Source: Paraburkholderia largidicola
GTDB taxonomy: Bacteria > Pseudomonadota > Gammaproteobacteria > Burkholderiales > Burkholderiaceae
Assembly (NCBI RefSeq): GCF_013426895.1
Contig: NZ_AP023177.1
Location: 496,001 to 560,000, forward strand
Direction: 5' to 3'
Length of the DNA stretch: 64,000 nucleotides
Part shown: piece by piece, positions 32,995 through 42,511 of the stretch
Numbering within the stretch: the first letter of the stretch is position 1
How the letters are laid out: each line of letters starts with the position of its first letter
Made by a program: the position numbers and the translations under genes
Notes under the pieces: generated by a model
What the model was told of the DNA's origin: nothing
The model's input: the letters and a program-made list of their open reading frames with translations, nothing else
Database searches by the model: none

Positions 32995-33483
32995 TCAGGC
33001 TTGAGCCATCCGGTACCGCCGGATGAGTTCGCGGACTTCTTCGCGACGCAGATCCGGGGTGTCTTTCCGGCGTTCAGCTATGTACCTGATCAGGTCGGCG
33101 TCAGCATCGTCCGGCAGCAGCAACTGCATATCCGAAATTCTAAGGTACTCCCATGCGTCCGGCATTCCACCAAATTTCTCGTAGCAACGTGCATAGAGCT
33201 TGACGGAATCAAGAGATAGCCCAGTCGTTCGTTGCGCGAACTCGTAGGCTAGGCTTTTAGCCCGTTTGCGTACGGCCGGACTGTCCCCCGTCAACCTTAC
33301 ATACTCTCGCTCCAGATTTTGGATAAGCTCAACGATTGATCCTGCTTTCTTGAGATATTCTTCCGACGCCGCGCTCGTGTTGGGCCGCGCTCCGTTCTCA
33401 CTCTTGATGTCGGCCGCGACGCGTCTCAGTAAAGCCTCCAGTTCGGCGACGCTTTGGACTGGTTTCCAGGTTTCCTCAAACAT
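32995..33483 (-). CDS. Small partner protein of the UvrD-like helicase
   Basis: The ATG at 33483 has GAGAGGAA 5 bases upstream and lies 37 bases after the helicase stop; 162 residues. Helical and charged (WKPVQSVAELEALLRRVAAD, IVELIQNLEREYVRLTGDSP, ending EEVRELIRRYRMAQA). No enzyme motif seen. Co-orientation and spacing suggest an operon with the helicase. Confidence 0.65.
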   Translation of the reverse strand: MFEETWKPVQSVAELEALLRRVAADIKSENGARPNTSAASEEYLKKAGSIVELIQNLEREYVRLTGDSPAVRKRAKSLAYEFAQRTTGLSLDSVKLYARCYEKFGGMPDAWEYLRISDMQLLLPDDADADLIRYIAERRKDTPDLRREEVRELIRRYRMAQA

Positions 33484-33520
33484 GTTTCCTCTCGCCAATT
33501 TTCTCGATGCTGACTGTGCC

Positions 33521-34996
33521 TCACTGCCTTTCGGCAGCGTCCTTGAAAACTTTAAGTAAATCGTTTCGAAGCTCGGAAACATCCATCTCGTTTCGTGCCC
33601 GCGTCAAACCCACGTAGAGCAGGCGCTTCTCTTCATCAGTTAGAGTCGTTCTTCCGTCATCGTCGGTCTTGAACCGAAAGTCGCCGCAGACCTTAACGCG
33701 GTTCCACTCGAGGCCCTTTGCGCGATGGATGGTCGAGACAACATAGTCGGCCTCGGCCTCGGGTGAAGCGCGCGACAGCATGTCGCGCAGGTATGCAATG
33801 CCCTCCCGGTCGATGATCTGAACGAGGGGTAGGAGGTCGCGGCCGGCGTAGCTGGCGGCATACTCCTGCACGTCACGCCACGTTTCGAACAGCGCCAGCG
33901 ATGCGGGGCTGAACGTACGCTCGCCTCGCATCAGGCGGTCAGCGCCGTCTGCAAAGGCGAGAATCTCTTCGACGTTCGCCCTGATGGCTACCTTGTGCCC
34001 GGCCTGCAGCCCATTCGCGAGATTCCCGATTACAGTCACGTTTTTCCGACACAGGATGGCGTCGAACATCCTGGCCGGGTCTGGCTCTTCAAAGAATACG
34101 GAATCGATGTGCGACTGGCCACGGAGCGGGATTCGTTCGCCCAGGAGATTTAGCACGCGCGAAGCGAGGGCGGCAAAGTGGTGCCCGAAGCGGAAAGACT
34201 CGGTCAGCGTACATTCACGCGCCTTGATGTGTTCCATCGCATTGACCGCGCCGCGCCACTCGTAAATTTGCTGGTACGGATCGCCGACGTAGATGATCTG
34301 GGCGTGTTCCTGCCGACGCAATACCGACAGCATCAATCCGTCACTATCCTGCGCTTCGTCGAGAAGGATGAAGTCTGCACCAATCTGAGGGCGCGACCGC
34401 TCCCACGTTTTGAGGTAGACGTCGGGCGTGATCGCCGTTCTCCCGTTTGGGTCCGTGCTCTCATTCCAGTGGCGTACGACGTACGGAAGAAGCGTTGAGC
34501 GTAGTTCCTCGGCCGCGGCCTCGGTGATCATTTCATCGATAGGGATATGCCATAACTCAGGGTTGCCTTGCGCCGATCGGCAGAAGCGCGCCGCACCGTC
34601 CGCCACTAAACGCCCGACCTGAAACGCAGACAGTTCAATGGTCTTGCCAATGCTCGTCGGGACCCGAACGGGGCCAAGCCCATACCTGCTCGCAAGATGG
34701 TGAGGCGGCTCCTTCGGGAGATTGAGCCTCGCCGTCAGAGCTTTTTCCGTTGCTCCGTAAGCCGCAGAATGAACTGTTTTGCAAGTCACGTTGCGCGGGA
34801 ATTTCTTTCTCGCATCGGTTGCGATGTCTTTGTTGAAGGAGAGGTACAGTCCGCGTTTTGAACTGAAGCGCTCGGCGATCATGCGCAGCTGTGACGTTTT
34901 TCCTGCGCCCGCGTACGCTTTCACTTTAACCGTTGCGCCGGACGCAACTGCATCTAGCGTGGAGAGCTGTTCATCGGTCGGCTTGATCTCTTTCAT
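33521..34996 (-). CDS. UvrD/FBH1-like superfamily 1 helicase
   Basis: A 491-residue helicase: Walker A YAGAGKTSQL (residues 28-37), Ia TVHSAAYG, II FILLDEAQDSDGLM, III IIYVGDPYQQIYEWRGA, IV LTESFRFGHHF, V STIHRAKGLEWNRV and VI EEKRLLYVGLTRARNE are all present. The compact size and TVHS motif resemble the FBH1-like helicases often found in phage-defence or plasmid islands. It is unrelated in detail to the helicase at 9420. With the small gene downstream it may form a two-gene system. Confidence 0.88.
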   Translation of the reverse strand: MKEIKPTDEQLSTLDAVASGATVKVKAYAGAGKTSQLRMIAERFSSKRGLYLSFNKDIATDARKKFPRNVTCKTVHSAAYGATEKALTARLNLPKEPPHHLASRYGLGPVRVPTSIGKTIELSAFQVGRLVADGAARFCRSAQGNPELWHIPIDEMITEAAAEELRSTLLPYVVRHWNESTDPNGRTAITPDVYLKTWERSRPQIGADFILLDEAQDSDGLMLSVLRRQEHAQIIYVGDPYQQIYEWRGAVNAMEHIKARECTLTESFRFGHHFAALASRVLNLLGERIPLRGQSHIDSVFFEEPDPARMFDAILCRKNVTVIGNLANGLQAGHKVAIRANVEEILAFADGADRLMRGERTFSPASLALFETWRDVQEYAASYAGRDLLPLVQIIDREGIAYLRDMLSRASPEAEADYVVSTIHRAKGLEWNRVKVCGDFRFKTDDDGRTTLTDEEKRLLYVGLTRARNEMDVSELRNDLLKVFKDAAERQ

Positions 34997-35142
34997 GGTG
35001 TTTCGATTGCCTATGGTTTAACCAGCTTACCTGGTGAGCCGTAAAGTCAAGCGACAACGAGTAGTGTCTCAACATTTGCGCCCCGTGGGCCGCGGAAAGA
35101 GTATGAATATCGTGTCTCTTTGTGCGGCTCGACCTTATCCGA

Positions 35143-35745
35143 TCACCGTAGAGCGCGCGCAATATCCTTTGGCACTGCGACGGGTTTGCTGTGGCTGGTA
35201 TGTACGCGCGTGAGCCCCGCGAGCACGAATTCTGATCGGATCTTCACTCGTTGTGTGAAGAGACCGCGCCGGGTCGCGACGGGTGTTGCTTCGTGTGGAT
35301 TTCGGCGCTCGATGTAGTCATGGAAATCGACCTCGATGGGAAACATGGCTGTCTCGTCGCCATCCTCCACAACCAGCCTGACAGACTTGAGCGGCATTCC
35401 GCGTAAATGGCTGTCCAGTATCCGGTTGAGGATTCGATCACGAACGATGTACGAACTCATCGGGCTTTGAAACGCCGGATTGACGTGCCGCAAGTGAACG
35501 ACTGCGAGCCGTTCCGACGAGGCGGTAATGGCGACGCGAAAAGTCAATGCGCAGGGCCGCCCGGACTCGTCCGGATACGCGATGTCGGCAAAATCCGTTT
35601 GATAAGGTATTCGAACTCCGATCGATGGGTTATGCCGATCTGGATAAACCGGCGTAACCCACCCTACGGAGCTGTGCGCAAAGTCAAGCGGAGCCCAACT
35701 TGCTGATCGTGGCACGCAGACGCGTGACCGTTCGTTGGCTGACAA
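35143..35745 (-). CDS. Unknown protein overlapping the recombinase-like gene
   Basis: A 200-residue frame with good coding character (FADIAYPDESGRPCALTFRV, RLAVVHLRHVNPAFQSPMSS, then basic C-terminus). The only upstream starts are a TTG at 35745, inside the recombinase-like gene, with no clear ribosome site; the first ATG is at 35460. Co-translation with the upstream gene is possible. Family not recognised. Confidence 0.5.
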   Translation of the reverse strand: MSANERSRVCVPRSASWAPLDFAHSSVGWVTPVYPDRHNPSIGVRIPYQTDFADIAYPDESGRPCALTFRVAITASSERLAVVHLRHVNPAFQSPMSSYIVRDRILNRILDSHLRGMPLKSVRLVVEDGDETAMFPIEVDFHDYIERRNPHEATPVATRRGLFTQRVKIRSEFVLAGLTRVHTSHSKPVAVPKDIARALR

Positions 35746-36601
35746 GCCCGAGCATGCGGCTCGTGTCTTCGTTGCTTCGGCCGCCCAGCAACTGTCGGCG
35801 AGCGAAGGTGTTGCGCAGTATGCGTGGACTCATATCGGGTGCAACAAAGCCGATACCTTCGAGCGCGTCCTTCACAACGGCGCCGAGAAGGACGTCGTTC
35901 ATCGCGCCACCCCGACCCGGTGCAGGGAAAAGCAGAGCGGCGTCCGAGCATGGTTGACCGTCCTTCCATCGCTGCAGAGCTGGCAATGCAAACTGAGGAA
36001 GCGTTACCCTCCGTTGATCGCGGGCACCGCGCTTGGGAACGTAGACGTTTGGCCTGGCGTCGTCGACGAAAATGTCACGCAGTCGCGCTTGACGCAATTC
36101 GGCCGCCGATATTCCCGTGCCGAGGAACAGTGCGACGATGGCGCGGTTTCGAAGTATTCGAGAATCATCCAGCCCTGACGGGGTAGTCCACGCCTGCAGC
36201 CGTTCGTCTGCGGCCTGATCGAGGTAAAGGGGTAACGGCTCGTCCTCGGGCCAGCGAGCAAACGCGCTTACTTCAGACGCCGGGTTGCTGGCACGCAGCC
36301 CGATGTCGACGAGATGGCGGCATAGCCGGTTCAGCATCTTGGCGTATCGCAAGCGCGTCGACGTCCCGGGCGTCGTGCGACTCTCGATCTCGTTGAAGAA
36401 TGATTCGATCTGCGCGGCGTCGAAGGTGGCCACCGACGCGTGCCGCTCGTGAATATGGCGGAGAAAGCGGTCGAACATTGCGGCGTGCTGCAGACGCGAT
36501 CGCGCAGAGAAAGGCCGTCGGTCTGCCCCGACGGCCTCCGTTTCCTGCCAGATTCGAAAGGCATCCGACGGGGCAGATAGCCACAAAGAATTCATGTCCA
36601 T
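35684..36601 (-). CDS. Tyrosine recombinase-like protein without catalytic residues
   Basis: A 305-residue protein; ATG at 36601 with AAGG upstream. It has an N-terminal SAM-like core-binding domain (RLQHAAMFDRFLRHIHERHA, FFNEIESRTTPGTSTRLRYA) and a C-terminal domain that aligns with integrases. The Arg I block GTGLRxSEL reads GTGISAAEL, HxLRHTFA reads PRILRNTFA, and the LGH...Y block reads MLGLVSQRTVTRLRA. Only one catalytic Arg remains, so strand exchange is unlikely. A DNA-binding role is possible. Confidence 0.7.
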   Translation of the reverse strand: MDMNSLWLSAPSDAFRIWQETEAVGADRRPFSARSRLQHAAMFDRFLRHIHERHASVATFDAAQIESFFNEIESRTTPGTSTRLRYAKMLNRLCRHLVDIGLRASNPASEVSAFARWPEDEPLPLYLDQAADERLQAWTTPSGLDDSRILRNRAIVALFLGTGISAAELRQARLRDIFVDDARPNVYVPKRGARDQRRVTLPQFALPALQRWKDGQPCSDAALLFPAPGRGGAMNDVLLGAVVKDALEGIGFVAPDMSPRILRNTFARRQLLGGRSNEDTSRMLGLVSQRTVTRLRATISKLGSA

Positions 36602-36891
36602 GTGCGCCTTATATACTGAATTTGCGTTGTCCGCACCCCCGACGAATCTGCGATTCGTCACAACCGTCTATAGCGGAATGGGGCATCAGTGAGCTGAGCG
36701 GCATGGACCCGACTTTATATCGGGTGCCCAACCTTTTGGCCGCAGAAAGAGAGGTGATTTTGTACGGCTTTTGATCCCGAGATAGACTTCGCTCCGAGCG
36801 CCGCGGACGCATCGCCGCGATCCTTGAGTCAAAGAGCCGTCGCTCTCGATTCCGCTCGCTGGACTATCATGGCGGCTCAAGGAGGGTCGCC
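36602..36891. promoter_or_regulatory. Divergent upstream region
   Basis: 290 bases between the recombinase-like gene (-) and the SRAP gene (+). A TATATAAGG segment (minus strand, near 36610) could be part of the recombinase-like promoter. No gene, LexA-type box or repeat was seen. Confidence 0.4.
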
Positions 36892-37575
36892 ATGTGCACC
36901 AGCTACGAAGCCAACCCAAACGACGCGCGTTGGGATACGTTCAGCCTGTTCCCACGTCCGGACTTCGAGTACAAGCCCGAAATCTACAAGGACTATTTCG
37001 CGCCCGTCTTTCGTCGCGGCCTTGGCGGTTTCGAGACCGTACCTGCGTCGTTCGGCATCGTTCCTCGTCGGCACATCCCGCCGGGTGTGAAGGTGTTCGA
37101 CACGATGAATGCACGTACCGAAAGTGTCGAGCAGAAGCGCAGCTTCAGCGGCGCGTGGAAGAACATGCAGCTTTGCCTGATCCCATGCCTGACGTTCTTC
37201 GAGCCGAACTACGAGACGGGCAAAGCGGTGCGATGGAAGATCGGCATGGCGGACAGAGCCCCGCTCGCGATCGCGGGTCTCTGGCGCCAGTGGAAGGAGA
37301 TCGACGGATCACAGTCGCTCGCCTTCACGATGCTAACCGTCAACTCGGACGAGCATCCGCTCATGAAGCGGTTCCACAAGCCAGGTGACGAGAAGCGCTC
37401 GGTGGTGATCGTGCCACCGACGGAGTACGGCGATTGGCTGTCGTGCCGAACGGTCGACGAGGCCCGCTCATTTCTTCAACTCTATCCCGTCGAAGCCATG
37501 CACGCCGAGCCGTTTCCGCTGCCGCGCAAACCAAGACCGGCGGCAGCGGAGCAGGATCAGCAGCAGCTGTTGTGA
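36892..37575 (+). CDS. SRAP-domain protein (YedK/HMCES family)
   Basis: DNA-protein crosslinking sensor of abasic sites in single-stranded DNA. The catalytic Cys2 (MCTSYE), NARTE (residues 73-77), the Glu block CLTFFEPNYE and the His block RFHKPGDEKRSVVI are present, so it should be active. Length 227 is normal. AAGGAGGG precedes the ATG. Its 3' end overlaps the convergent gene by 19 bases. Confidence 0.9.
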   Translation: MCTSYEANPNDARWDTFSLFPRPDFEYKPEIYKDYFAPVFRRGLGGFETVPASFGIVPRRHIPPGVKVFDTMNARTESVEQKRSFSGAWKNMQLCLIPCLTFFEPNYETGKAVRWKIGMADRAPLAIAGLWRQWKEIDGSQSLAFTMLTVNSDEHPLMKRFHKPGDEKRSVVIVPPTEYGDWLSCRTVDEARSFLQLYPVEAMHAEPFPLPRKPRPAAAEQDQQQLL

Positions 37576-38066
37576 CCGGGCCCTGCCTTCCTGAGCCGCC
37601 CCGGGAACGCAACTGCACAATCGCATAAGTGTTCCTGAACTGGTGTCGGCACGGGACAGCCGATATTGACTTCACCAGGGTGTGCCTCGTCGTACACCCA
37701 GGTTGCAGGAATGTCGCCGCGACTGCGCATGCCATACGCTTTTGGATCTTCAATGACCATGTCAATTTCGTCCATGATCACGTCCCTCACGTATCGGTCG
37801 TCCCATTTGCCGAATGGAATCCAGGACTCGTCGACGCGTTGGTGAAGGATCACGATCGCGCGCTCGTGAGCATTGATTGCCACACGGACGGGAAGGTGCG
37901 GGTCGCACGCCCACGGCGAAGGCCACTGTCCAACGATGAATTTGTACAATTTCGGCTGGCGACGCTGCTTGAAGAAGTCCCAGCGTACGCCGCACTCTGC
38001 GCGAGTCAAGCGCAGCCAACCTGACAATTCCAGCCAACGCGTCTTTAACACGTTGGTCGCGGGCAC
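37557..38066 (-). CDS. Unknown protein convergent with the SRAP gene
   Basis: A 169-residue frame from a GTG at 38066 with normal protein composition (QPKLYKFIVGQWPSPWACDP, VILHQRVDESWIPFGKWDDR, IPATWVYDEAHPGEVNIGCP) and a Cys-rich C-terminus. Ribosome site weak, so the start is uncertain. Family not recognised. Confidence 0.5.
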   Translation of the reverse strand: MPATNVLKTRWLELSGWLRLTRAECGVRWDFFKQRRQPKLYKFIVGQWPSPWACDPHLPVRVAINAHERAIVILHQRVDESWIPFGKWDDRYVRDVIMDEIDMVIEDPKAYGMRSRGDIPATWVYDEAHPGEVNIGCPVPTPVQEHLCDCAVAFPGRLRKAGPGHNSCC

Positions 38067-38127
38067 GAATCACGGATACGATTGCAGAGGATGGCCAGCA
38101 AGCCCAATACCCGACACAGACGTAACG

Positions 38128-38946
38128 TCAATCATCGCAATTTAAGGTCCGGTAGGCGTTGTAGTGCCTGATTGCATGTGTTTGCTCGCCCAGTTCCTCA
38201 TGGATGCGCGCCGCATTGAAATGAGCGTCCGCGAAGTCGTGTTTCAGTTCGATACTGCGCCGGTACGCGATGAGCGCCTGTTCGAGGCGGCCTGAGTCTT
38301 CCAACGCAACGCCCAGATTGAAGTGAAGAAGATGATGCTCTGGGTTCTCCAGTAGGGCCTTGCGCCACACCTCCATCGCCTCGTCGTATCGACCGTGCTC
38401 AGAAAGCAGGCAGCCCAGGCTTAGGTAGGCGTCGAGATAGGTCCGATCCGATTCAATGGCGCGCCGGTATCCGGATTCGGCACCGTCCACATCGCCTTCT
38501 GCTTCCCTTGCAGCAGCGTTCGCAAATTCCTCGGGCGCGCGGCGCTTTTGAAGTTCCCTGACGTTGCCGGTACCGCCGCATGCGGGCGTCGGTTCAAAAT
38601 CCAGCAGCAACTGACCAGTATGGGCGTCCCACGGCCCGTCGCGGTCCTGAACGGCCACGTTGGCGCCGACGGCTGTTATCCGAATCGTCGTGAGGTCCTT
38701 GTCAGGCGACCAGGTCGCGCGCAGGTTTTCCAGTGCGTGCACGATCTTGCGCGGCGCGATGCCCGCTTTTCTCAACGAATGGGCAGTGCGAAGCATGACG
38801 ACGTCGCGAAAGGAGAACAGCGTCTCTCTGCCGTGACCGCGCGCCGGATGGACGAACCCGCCCGCGACAAGCTGGGTGATGACGGTTCGCGAAACGCCCA
38901 GCATCCGCTGCACGTCGCGCATGCGAAAGCGTTCCTCGCGGGCCAT
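38128..38946 (-). CDS. MerR-type helix-turn-helix protein with TPR repeats
   Basis: A 272-residue protein. Residues 1-75 are a MerR-like DNA-binding domain (RMRDVQRMLGVSRTVITQLV, SFRDVVMLRTAHSLRKAGI). Residues 130-270 are three to four tetratricopeptide repeats (YLSLGCLLSEHGRYDEAMEV, HFNLGVALEDSGRLEQALIA, HFNAARIHEELGEQTHAIRH). The ATG at 38946 is 1 base after the ku stop. MerR-TPR genes commonly accompany ku/ligD in Burkholderiales, probably as regulator. Confidence 0.85.
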   Translation of the reverse strand: MAREERFRMRDVQRMLGVSRTVITQLVAGGFVHPARGHGRETLFSFRDVVMLRTAHSLRKAGIAPRKIVHALENLRATWSPDKDLTTIRITAVGANVAVQDRDGPWDAHTGQLLLDFEPTPACGGTGNVRELQKRRAPEEFANAAAREAEGDVDGAESGYRRAIESDRTYLDAYLSLGCLLSEHGRYDEAMEVWRKALLENPEHHLLHFNLGVALEDSGRLEQALIAYRRSIELKHDFADAHFNAARIHEELGEQTHAIRHYNAYRTLNCDD

Positions 38947-38947
38947 G

Positions 38948-39860
38948 CTATTTGCGGGTTCCCGTCTTTCTGGCCAGTGTTGCGGGCGCATCAGCTGTCA
39001 CACTACGGCGTGCAGATTTACGTTGCTTGGGTGCCGTCGGCTCCCCGACCGGGGTGGCCTGGGCTTTTAGCCTGGTGGCCGCCGCGCCGCTGCCCTTCAG
39101 GCTGGCCCGCAGAGCTTCGACGAGGTCTATGATTTCTGCACCCTCGGGCTGCGCGGCGGGCTGCAGGGTGATCTTCTTGCCCGCGATCTTCTGGTCGATC
39201 GCAGCGAGCAGGCGTTCCTTTTCTTCATCCTTGAACTGGTCCGGGTCGTACGAGTCGACGCGGTACTGCTCGACAAGCTGCTCGGCGAGCTTCAGTTCGG
39301 CTGGCTGCACCTCAGGCTTGTCAATCCCGATCGCCGACTGCGGCCGCACTTCATCGGCGTACAGAAGCTGCTGCAGGATGAGCCCGTCCGGCCCAGCACG
39401 CACCTGTGCGACGTTCTGTTTGCCTTTCATCACGAACTTGGCGAGCGCGCAGGTGCCGGTTTCAATCATCGCTTGGGCGAGTAGCTGGTAGGGCTTCGCG
39501 CCGCGTTTGTCGGGCCCGAGATAATAAGCCTTGTCAAAATAGATCGGGTCGATTGCATTGGTCGGAAGGAAGGCCACTATATCGATGCTGTGGCTGGCGG
39601 TAGCCTCGAAGGCCTCGAGCTCGGACGGCTCAAAAACGACGTACTTGTCTTTCTCGAACTCGTATCCTTTGACAGTATCCGAACGCTCAATGACGGCCTG
39701 ATGCGCGGGGCAGTAGAGTTGCTGACGCACCCGCGCGCCGCAATCCTTATGCAGCATGTTGAAGCTGACGGCAGACTTGGATTCCGTCGCCGAGAACATA
39801 CGGCATGGAAACAAGCCCGAAGCTAATCGTCATCGAGGCAATCGAGCGCGGAGCGGCCAT
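38948..39860 (-). pseudogene. ku: Ku end-joining protein, frameshifted near its N-terminus
   Basis: Ku binds DNA double-strand ends for non-homologous end joining. The start is the ATG at 39860 behind GGGAG, giving MAAPRSIASMTISFGLVSMP, the normal Ku N-terminus. Near 39803-39806 the frame is lost, and FSATESKSAVSFNMLHKDCG and the rest of Ku (through LLAQAMIETGTCALAKFVMK, the LILQQLLYADEVR block and a basic tail) continue in another frame. A 2-base (or 5-base) loss would explain it. Unless the assembly is wrong, only an N-terminally truncated Ku from an internal ATG could be made. Confidence 0.85.
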
Positions 39861-39965
39861 GACATTCTCCCGTTGGCAGGCGCTGCCGGTAGCATCAATT
39901 TCCCGGCCAGCGCGCCTAGCTGGAACAGTCAGTGCGACGCCGGTAGATTTTGGGAGGTGCAACAG
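39861..39965. promoter_or_regulatory. ku-ligD divergent intergenic region
   Basis: 105 bases between the divergent ku and ligD starts, expected to hold both promoters. A GGGAGG (39950-39955) serves the ligD GTG. No operator was recognised. Confidence 0.45.
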
Positions 39966-41572
39966 GTGGCGCGTAGAACGAGAGTAGCCGATCAGGCGGG
40001 GGAGAGCCAAGGGGGCGGCCTGCCGGACATCATCCGGCCGCAACTTGCTACGCTAGTCGATCGATCGCCAGTCGGCCCAAATTGGTCTTACGAAATCAAG
40101 TTCGACGGCTATCGAATGCTTTGCCGCATCGACAACGGTGCTGTGACGTTATTCACACGCAACGGGCACGACCGGACCGACAGGATGCCTGCGCTCGCTG
40201 AGGCGTTTGCGGGATTGCCGGTCAGCCAAGCCTGGATCGATGGCGAGGTGGTTGCACTCAACAAGGCCGACATCCCTGACTTCTCGGCGCTGCAGAATGC
40301 GTTCGCCCGACGTCGCACGGCTGGGCTGACGTTTTTCGCTTTCGATCTGATGTTTCTAGACGGCCGGGACCTACGGCAGTTGCGACTCAGTGACCGGCAG
40401 GCCGCGCTGCGGCGTTTTCTCTGCGGCGTCGACGACGCACACATACGGCTTAGCAACACGTTCACAGACGGCGTCGAATCCTTGCTCGATTCCGCCTGCA
40501 GGATGGGACTTGAGGGGCTTATCGGCAAACGCGTCGACCGCCCTATACGGAAGGCCGCTCGCCCGACTGGATCAAGGTCAAGTGCCTCCAACGCCAGGAG
40601 TTCGTCATCGGCGGTATCAGCAGAAACGCGGGCGCGGCGGCAGGCACTCGATCGTTGCTGCTCAGCGTATATGAGCGCGACGGCGGCTTCCGGTACGCCG
40701 GCTCGGTCGAGGCTACGTTGCGACCCGCGCAGATGCGCGAGCTACACGGGCGCCTGGAACCAATGAGCGCGCCTCCGTTTTTTAACCCGCCGAAGCCTGA
40801 GGGGGGCCGCTCCCTCTTCTGGATGCGGCCACAAGTAGTTGTCGAAGTATCGTTCCTCGAATGGACATCGGCTGGGGAGATCCGTCACGGCGTCCTGAAG
40901 GCTCTTCGCGAGGACAAGGTCGCGGGCGAAGTCCATGAAGAGAGGCCGATTGCTCCACCAGCGACAAGCAACCGTCGTAGCGCGAGTTCAAGCGTGCGCG
41001 GCGGACCGACAATCACCAACGCTTCGCGTGTCGTTGATCCATCGACTGGCCTCACGAAAGCGGACGTCGTCCGGTACTTTGATGCTGTCGCCGACTGCCT
41101 CTTGCCTCACATCAAGGACAGGCCCCTCATGATCGTACGCGCGCCCGATGGTATCGAGGCCGAGATGTTCTTTCAGAAGCACGCGGAAGGGCAGCGGCTG
41201 AAGTCCGTCACGCAGCTGCCGCCGTCGATGCACCCGAATCACGCACCGCTACTGGTGGCGAACACGCGAGAAGCGCTACTGGAACTCGCGCAACTCAACA
41301 CGATCGAGATTCACGCGTGGAACGCGACCGCGCCCGATCTCGACCATCCTGACCGTTTCATTCTTGATCTTGATCCCGATCCACAACTCGACTGGAGCGT
41401 GATGGTTGAGGCCGCGATGCTTACGCGGGTCGTGCTGGACGAACTCGGGCTGCAGTCGTATTGCAAAACCAGCGGAGGGAAGGGTGTGCACATGGCCAGG
41501 ATCGGTCATTGGACAGCCTGTCCGAGATTGGTGACAATCAGGCGGTCTTTAAACCGATCGAAGTGTCTATGA
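39966..41572 (+). pseudogene. ligD: LigD ATP-dependent DNA ligase, frameshifted and 3'-truncated
   Basis: End-joining ligase/polymerase. From the GTG at 39966, ligase motif I YEIKFDGYRM (Lys at 40098-40100), IDGEVVAL, FAFDLMFLDG and EGLIGKRVDRP are in frame. At CCC (40542-40544) the frame breaks. The expected continuation (RSPDWIKVKCLQRQEFVIGG, then LLLSVYERDGGFRYAGSV) follows in another frame, consistent with one lost C. The polymerase domain follows (LTKADVVRYFDAVADCLLPH, metal-binding ILDLDPDPQLDW) and stops abruptly after TSGGKGVHM at about 41495, where the next gene's upstream DNA takes over. The N-terminal phosphoesterase domain is absent. Doubly inactivated. Confidence 0.88.
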
Positions 41573-42312
41573 CCATTCAGCGTCCTGTGGCTCTTGTCAC
41601 TGGTTCAACTTCCGGCATCGGCGCTGCCATCGCTCGGCGGCTCTCAAGTGACGGATTCGCAGTTGTCTTGCATTCGCGTAGTTCGACGGAAACAGGGCGA
41701 GCGATGGCCCGTGAACTCGGTTCCGCAATCTACGTACAGGCCGATTTAGCCGAAGACATGGACAGAGTGCGACTTATCCGCGAAGCTGTTGCGGCTTGGG
41801 GGCGACTCGACGTGCTCATCAACAATGCCGGGATCAGCCGTGTTATCCCCCATGCGAATCTGGCCGCAGCTACACCAGCTATTTGGCAAGAGCTACACGA
41901 GGTCAACGTAATCGCCCCGTTTCGTTTGATAGCTGAAGCGGAACCAGCCTTACGTGAAGCAGCTCGGCGAGGCCGCCCTGGTAGCGTGATCAACATCAGT
42001 TCCCATGCAGGTGTTCGGCCTAAGGGCGCGTCAATTCCGTACTCGGCCGCTAAGGCTGCCCTCAACCACATGACCCGTTTGCTGGCACTATCCCTTGGAC
42101 CCGATATTCGAGTAAATGGTGTTGCTCCCGGATTGGTGGACACGCCATTGACCGCAGACTGGACGCAAGCGCGAGATCTGTGGAAAACACGGGCCCCGAT
42201 GCGCCGCTCAGCGAGTCCCGAAGATATTGCTCAAGCCGTCGCGATGCTGGTCGCTTCGGACTACCTGACCGGAGAAATTCTGCTATCGGACGGCGGGTTG
42301 AATCTCACATAG
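41569..42312 (+). CDS. Short-chain dehydrogenase/reductase
   Basis: NAD(P)-dependent oxidoreductase of 247 residues; start ATG at 41569. Motifs: TGSTSGIGAAI (cofactor loop), NNAGIS (NNAG), catalytic Ser in NISSHAG, Y-x3-K in YSAAKAAL, and the C-terminal SPEDIAQAVAMLVASDYLTG and SDGGLNLT. Substrate unknown. It sits directly on the broken end of ligD, so it arrived with an insertion or deletion there. Confidence 0.9.
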   Translation: MTIQRPVALVTGSTSGIGAAIARRLSSDGFAVVLHSRSSTETGRAMARELGSAIYVQADLAEDMDRVRLIREAVAAWGRLDVLINNAGISRVIPHANLAAATPAIWQELHEVNVIAPFRLIAEAEPALREAARRGRPGSVINISSHAGVRPKGASIPYSAAKAALNHMTRLLALSLGPDIRVNGVAPGLVDTPLTADWTQARDLWKTRAPMRRSASPEDIAQAVAMLVASDYLTGEILLSDGGLNLT

Positions 42313-42511
42313 CAAGCGCGAGATGAGCGACTGGTTGCTTTGGGGGGAATGGGAAGGGCCGCTCAGGGTCGTGCCCAGTCCACAGCGATGCCCGCGAGAT
42401 CCGGGAACTCATGCTTTTTGAATAAAGCAAAGTTCGGTCAACCGGACCTTGATCCGGCGCTGCCGAATCAGCGACAATCCAGGCCCGCATCCGTTTATCA
42501 GATGGAGCCTC
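42313..42511 (+). other. Intergenic, nothing identified
   Basis: 199 bases between the dehydrogenase and the acetyltransferase pseudogene. No gene, repeat or terminator could be supported. Confidence 0.5.
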
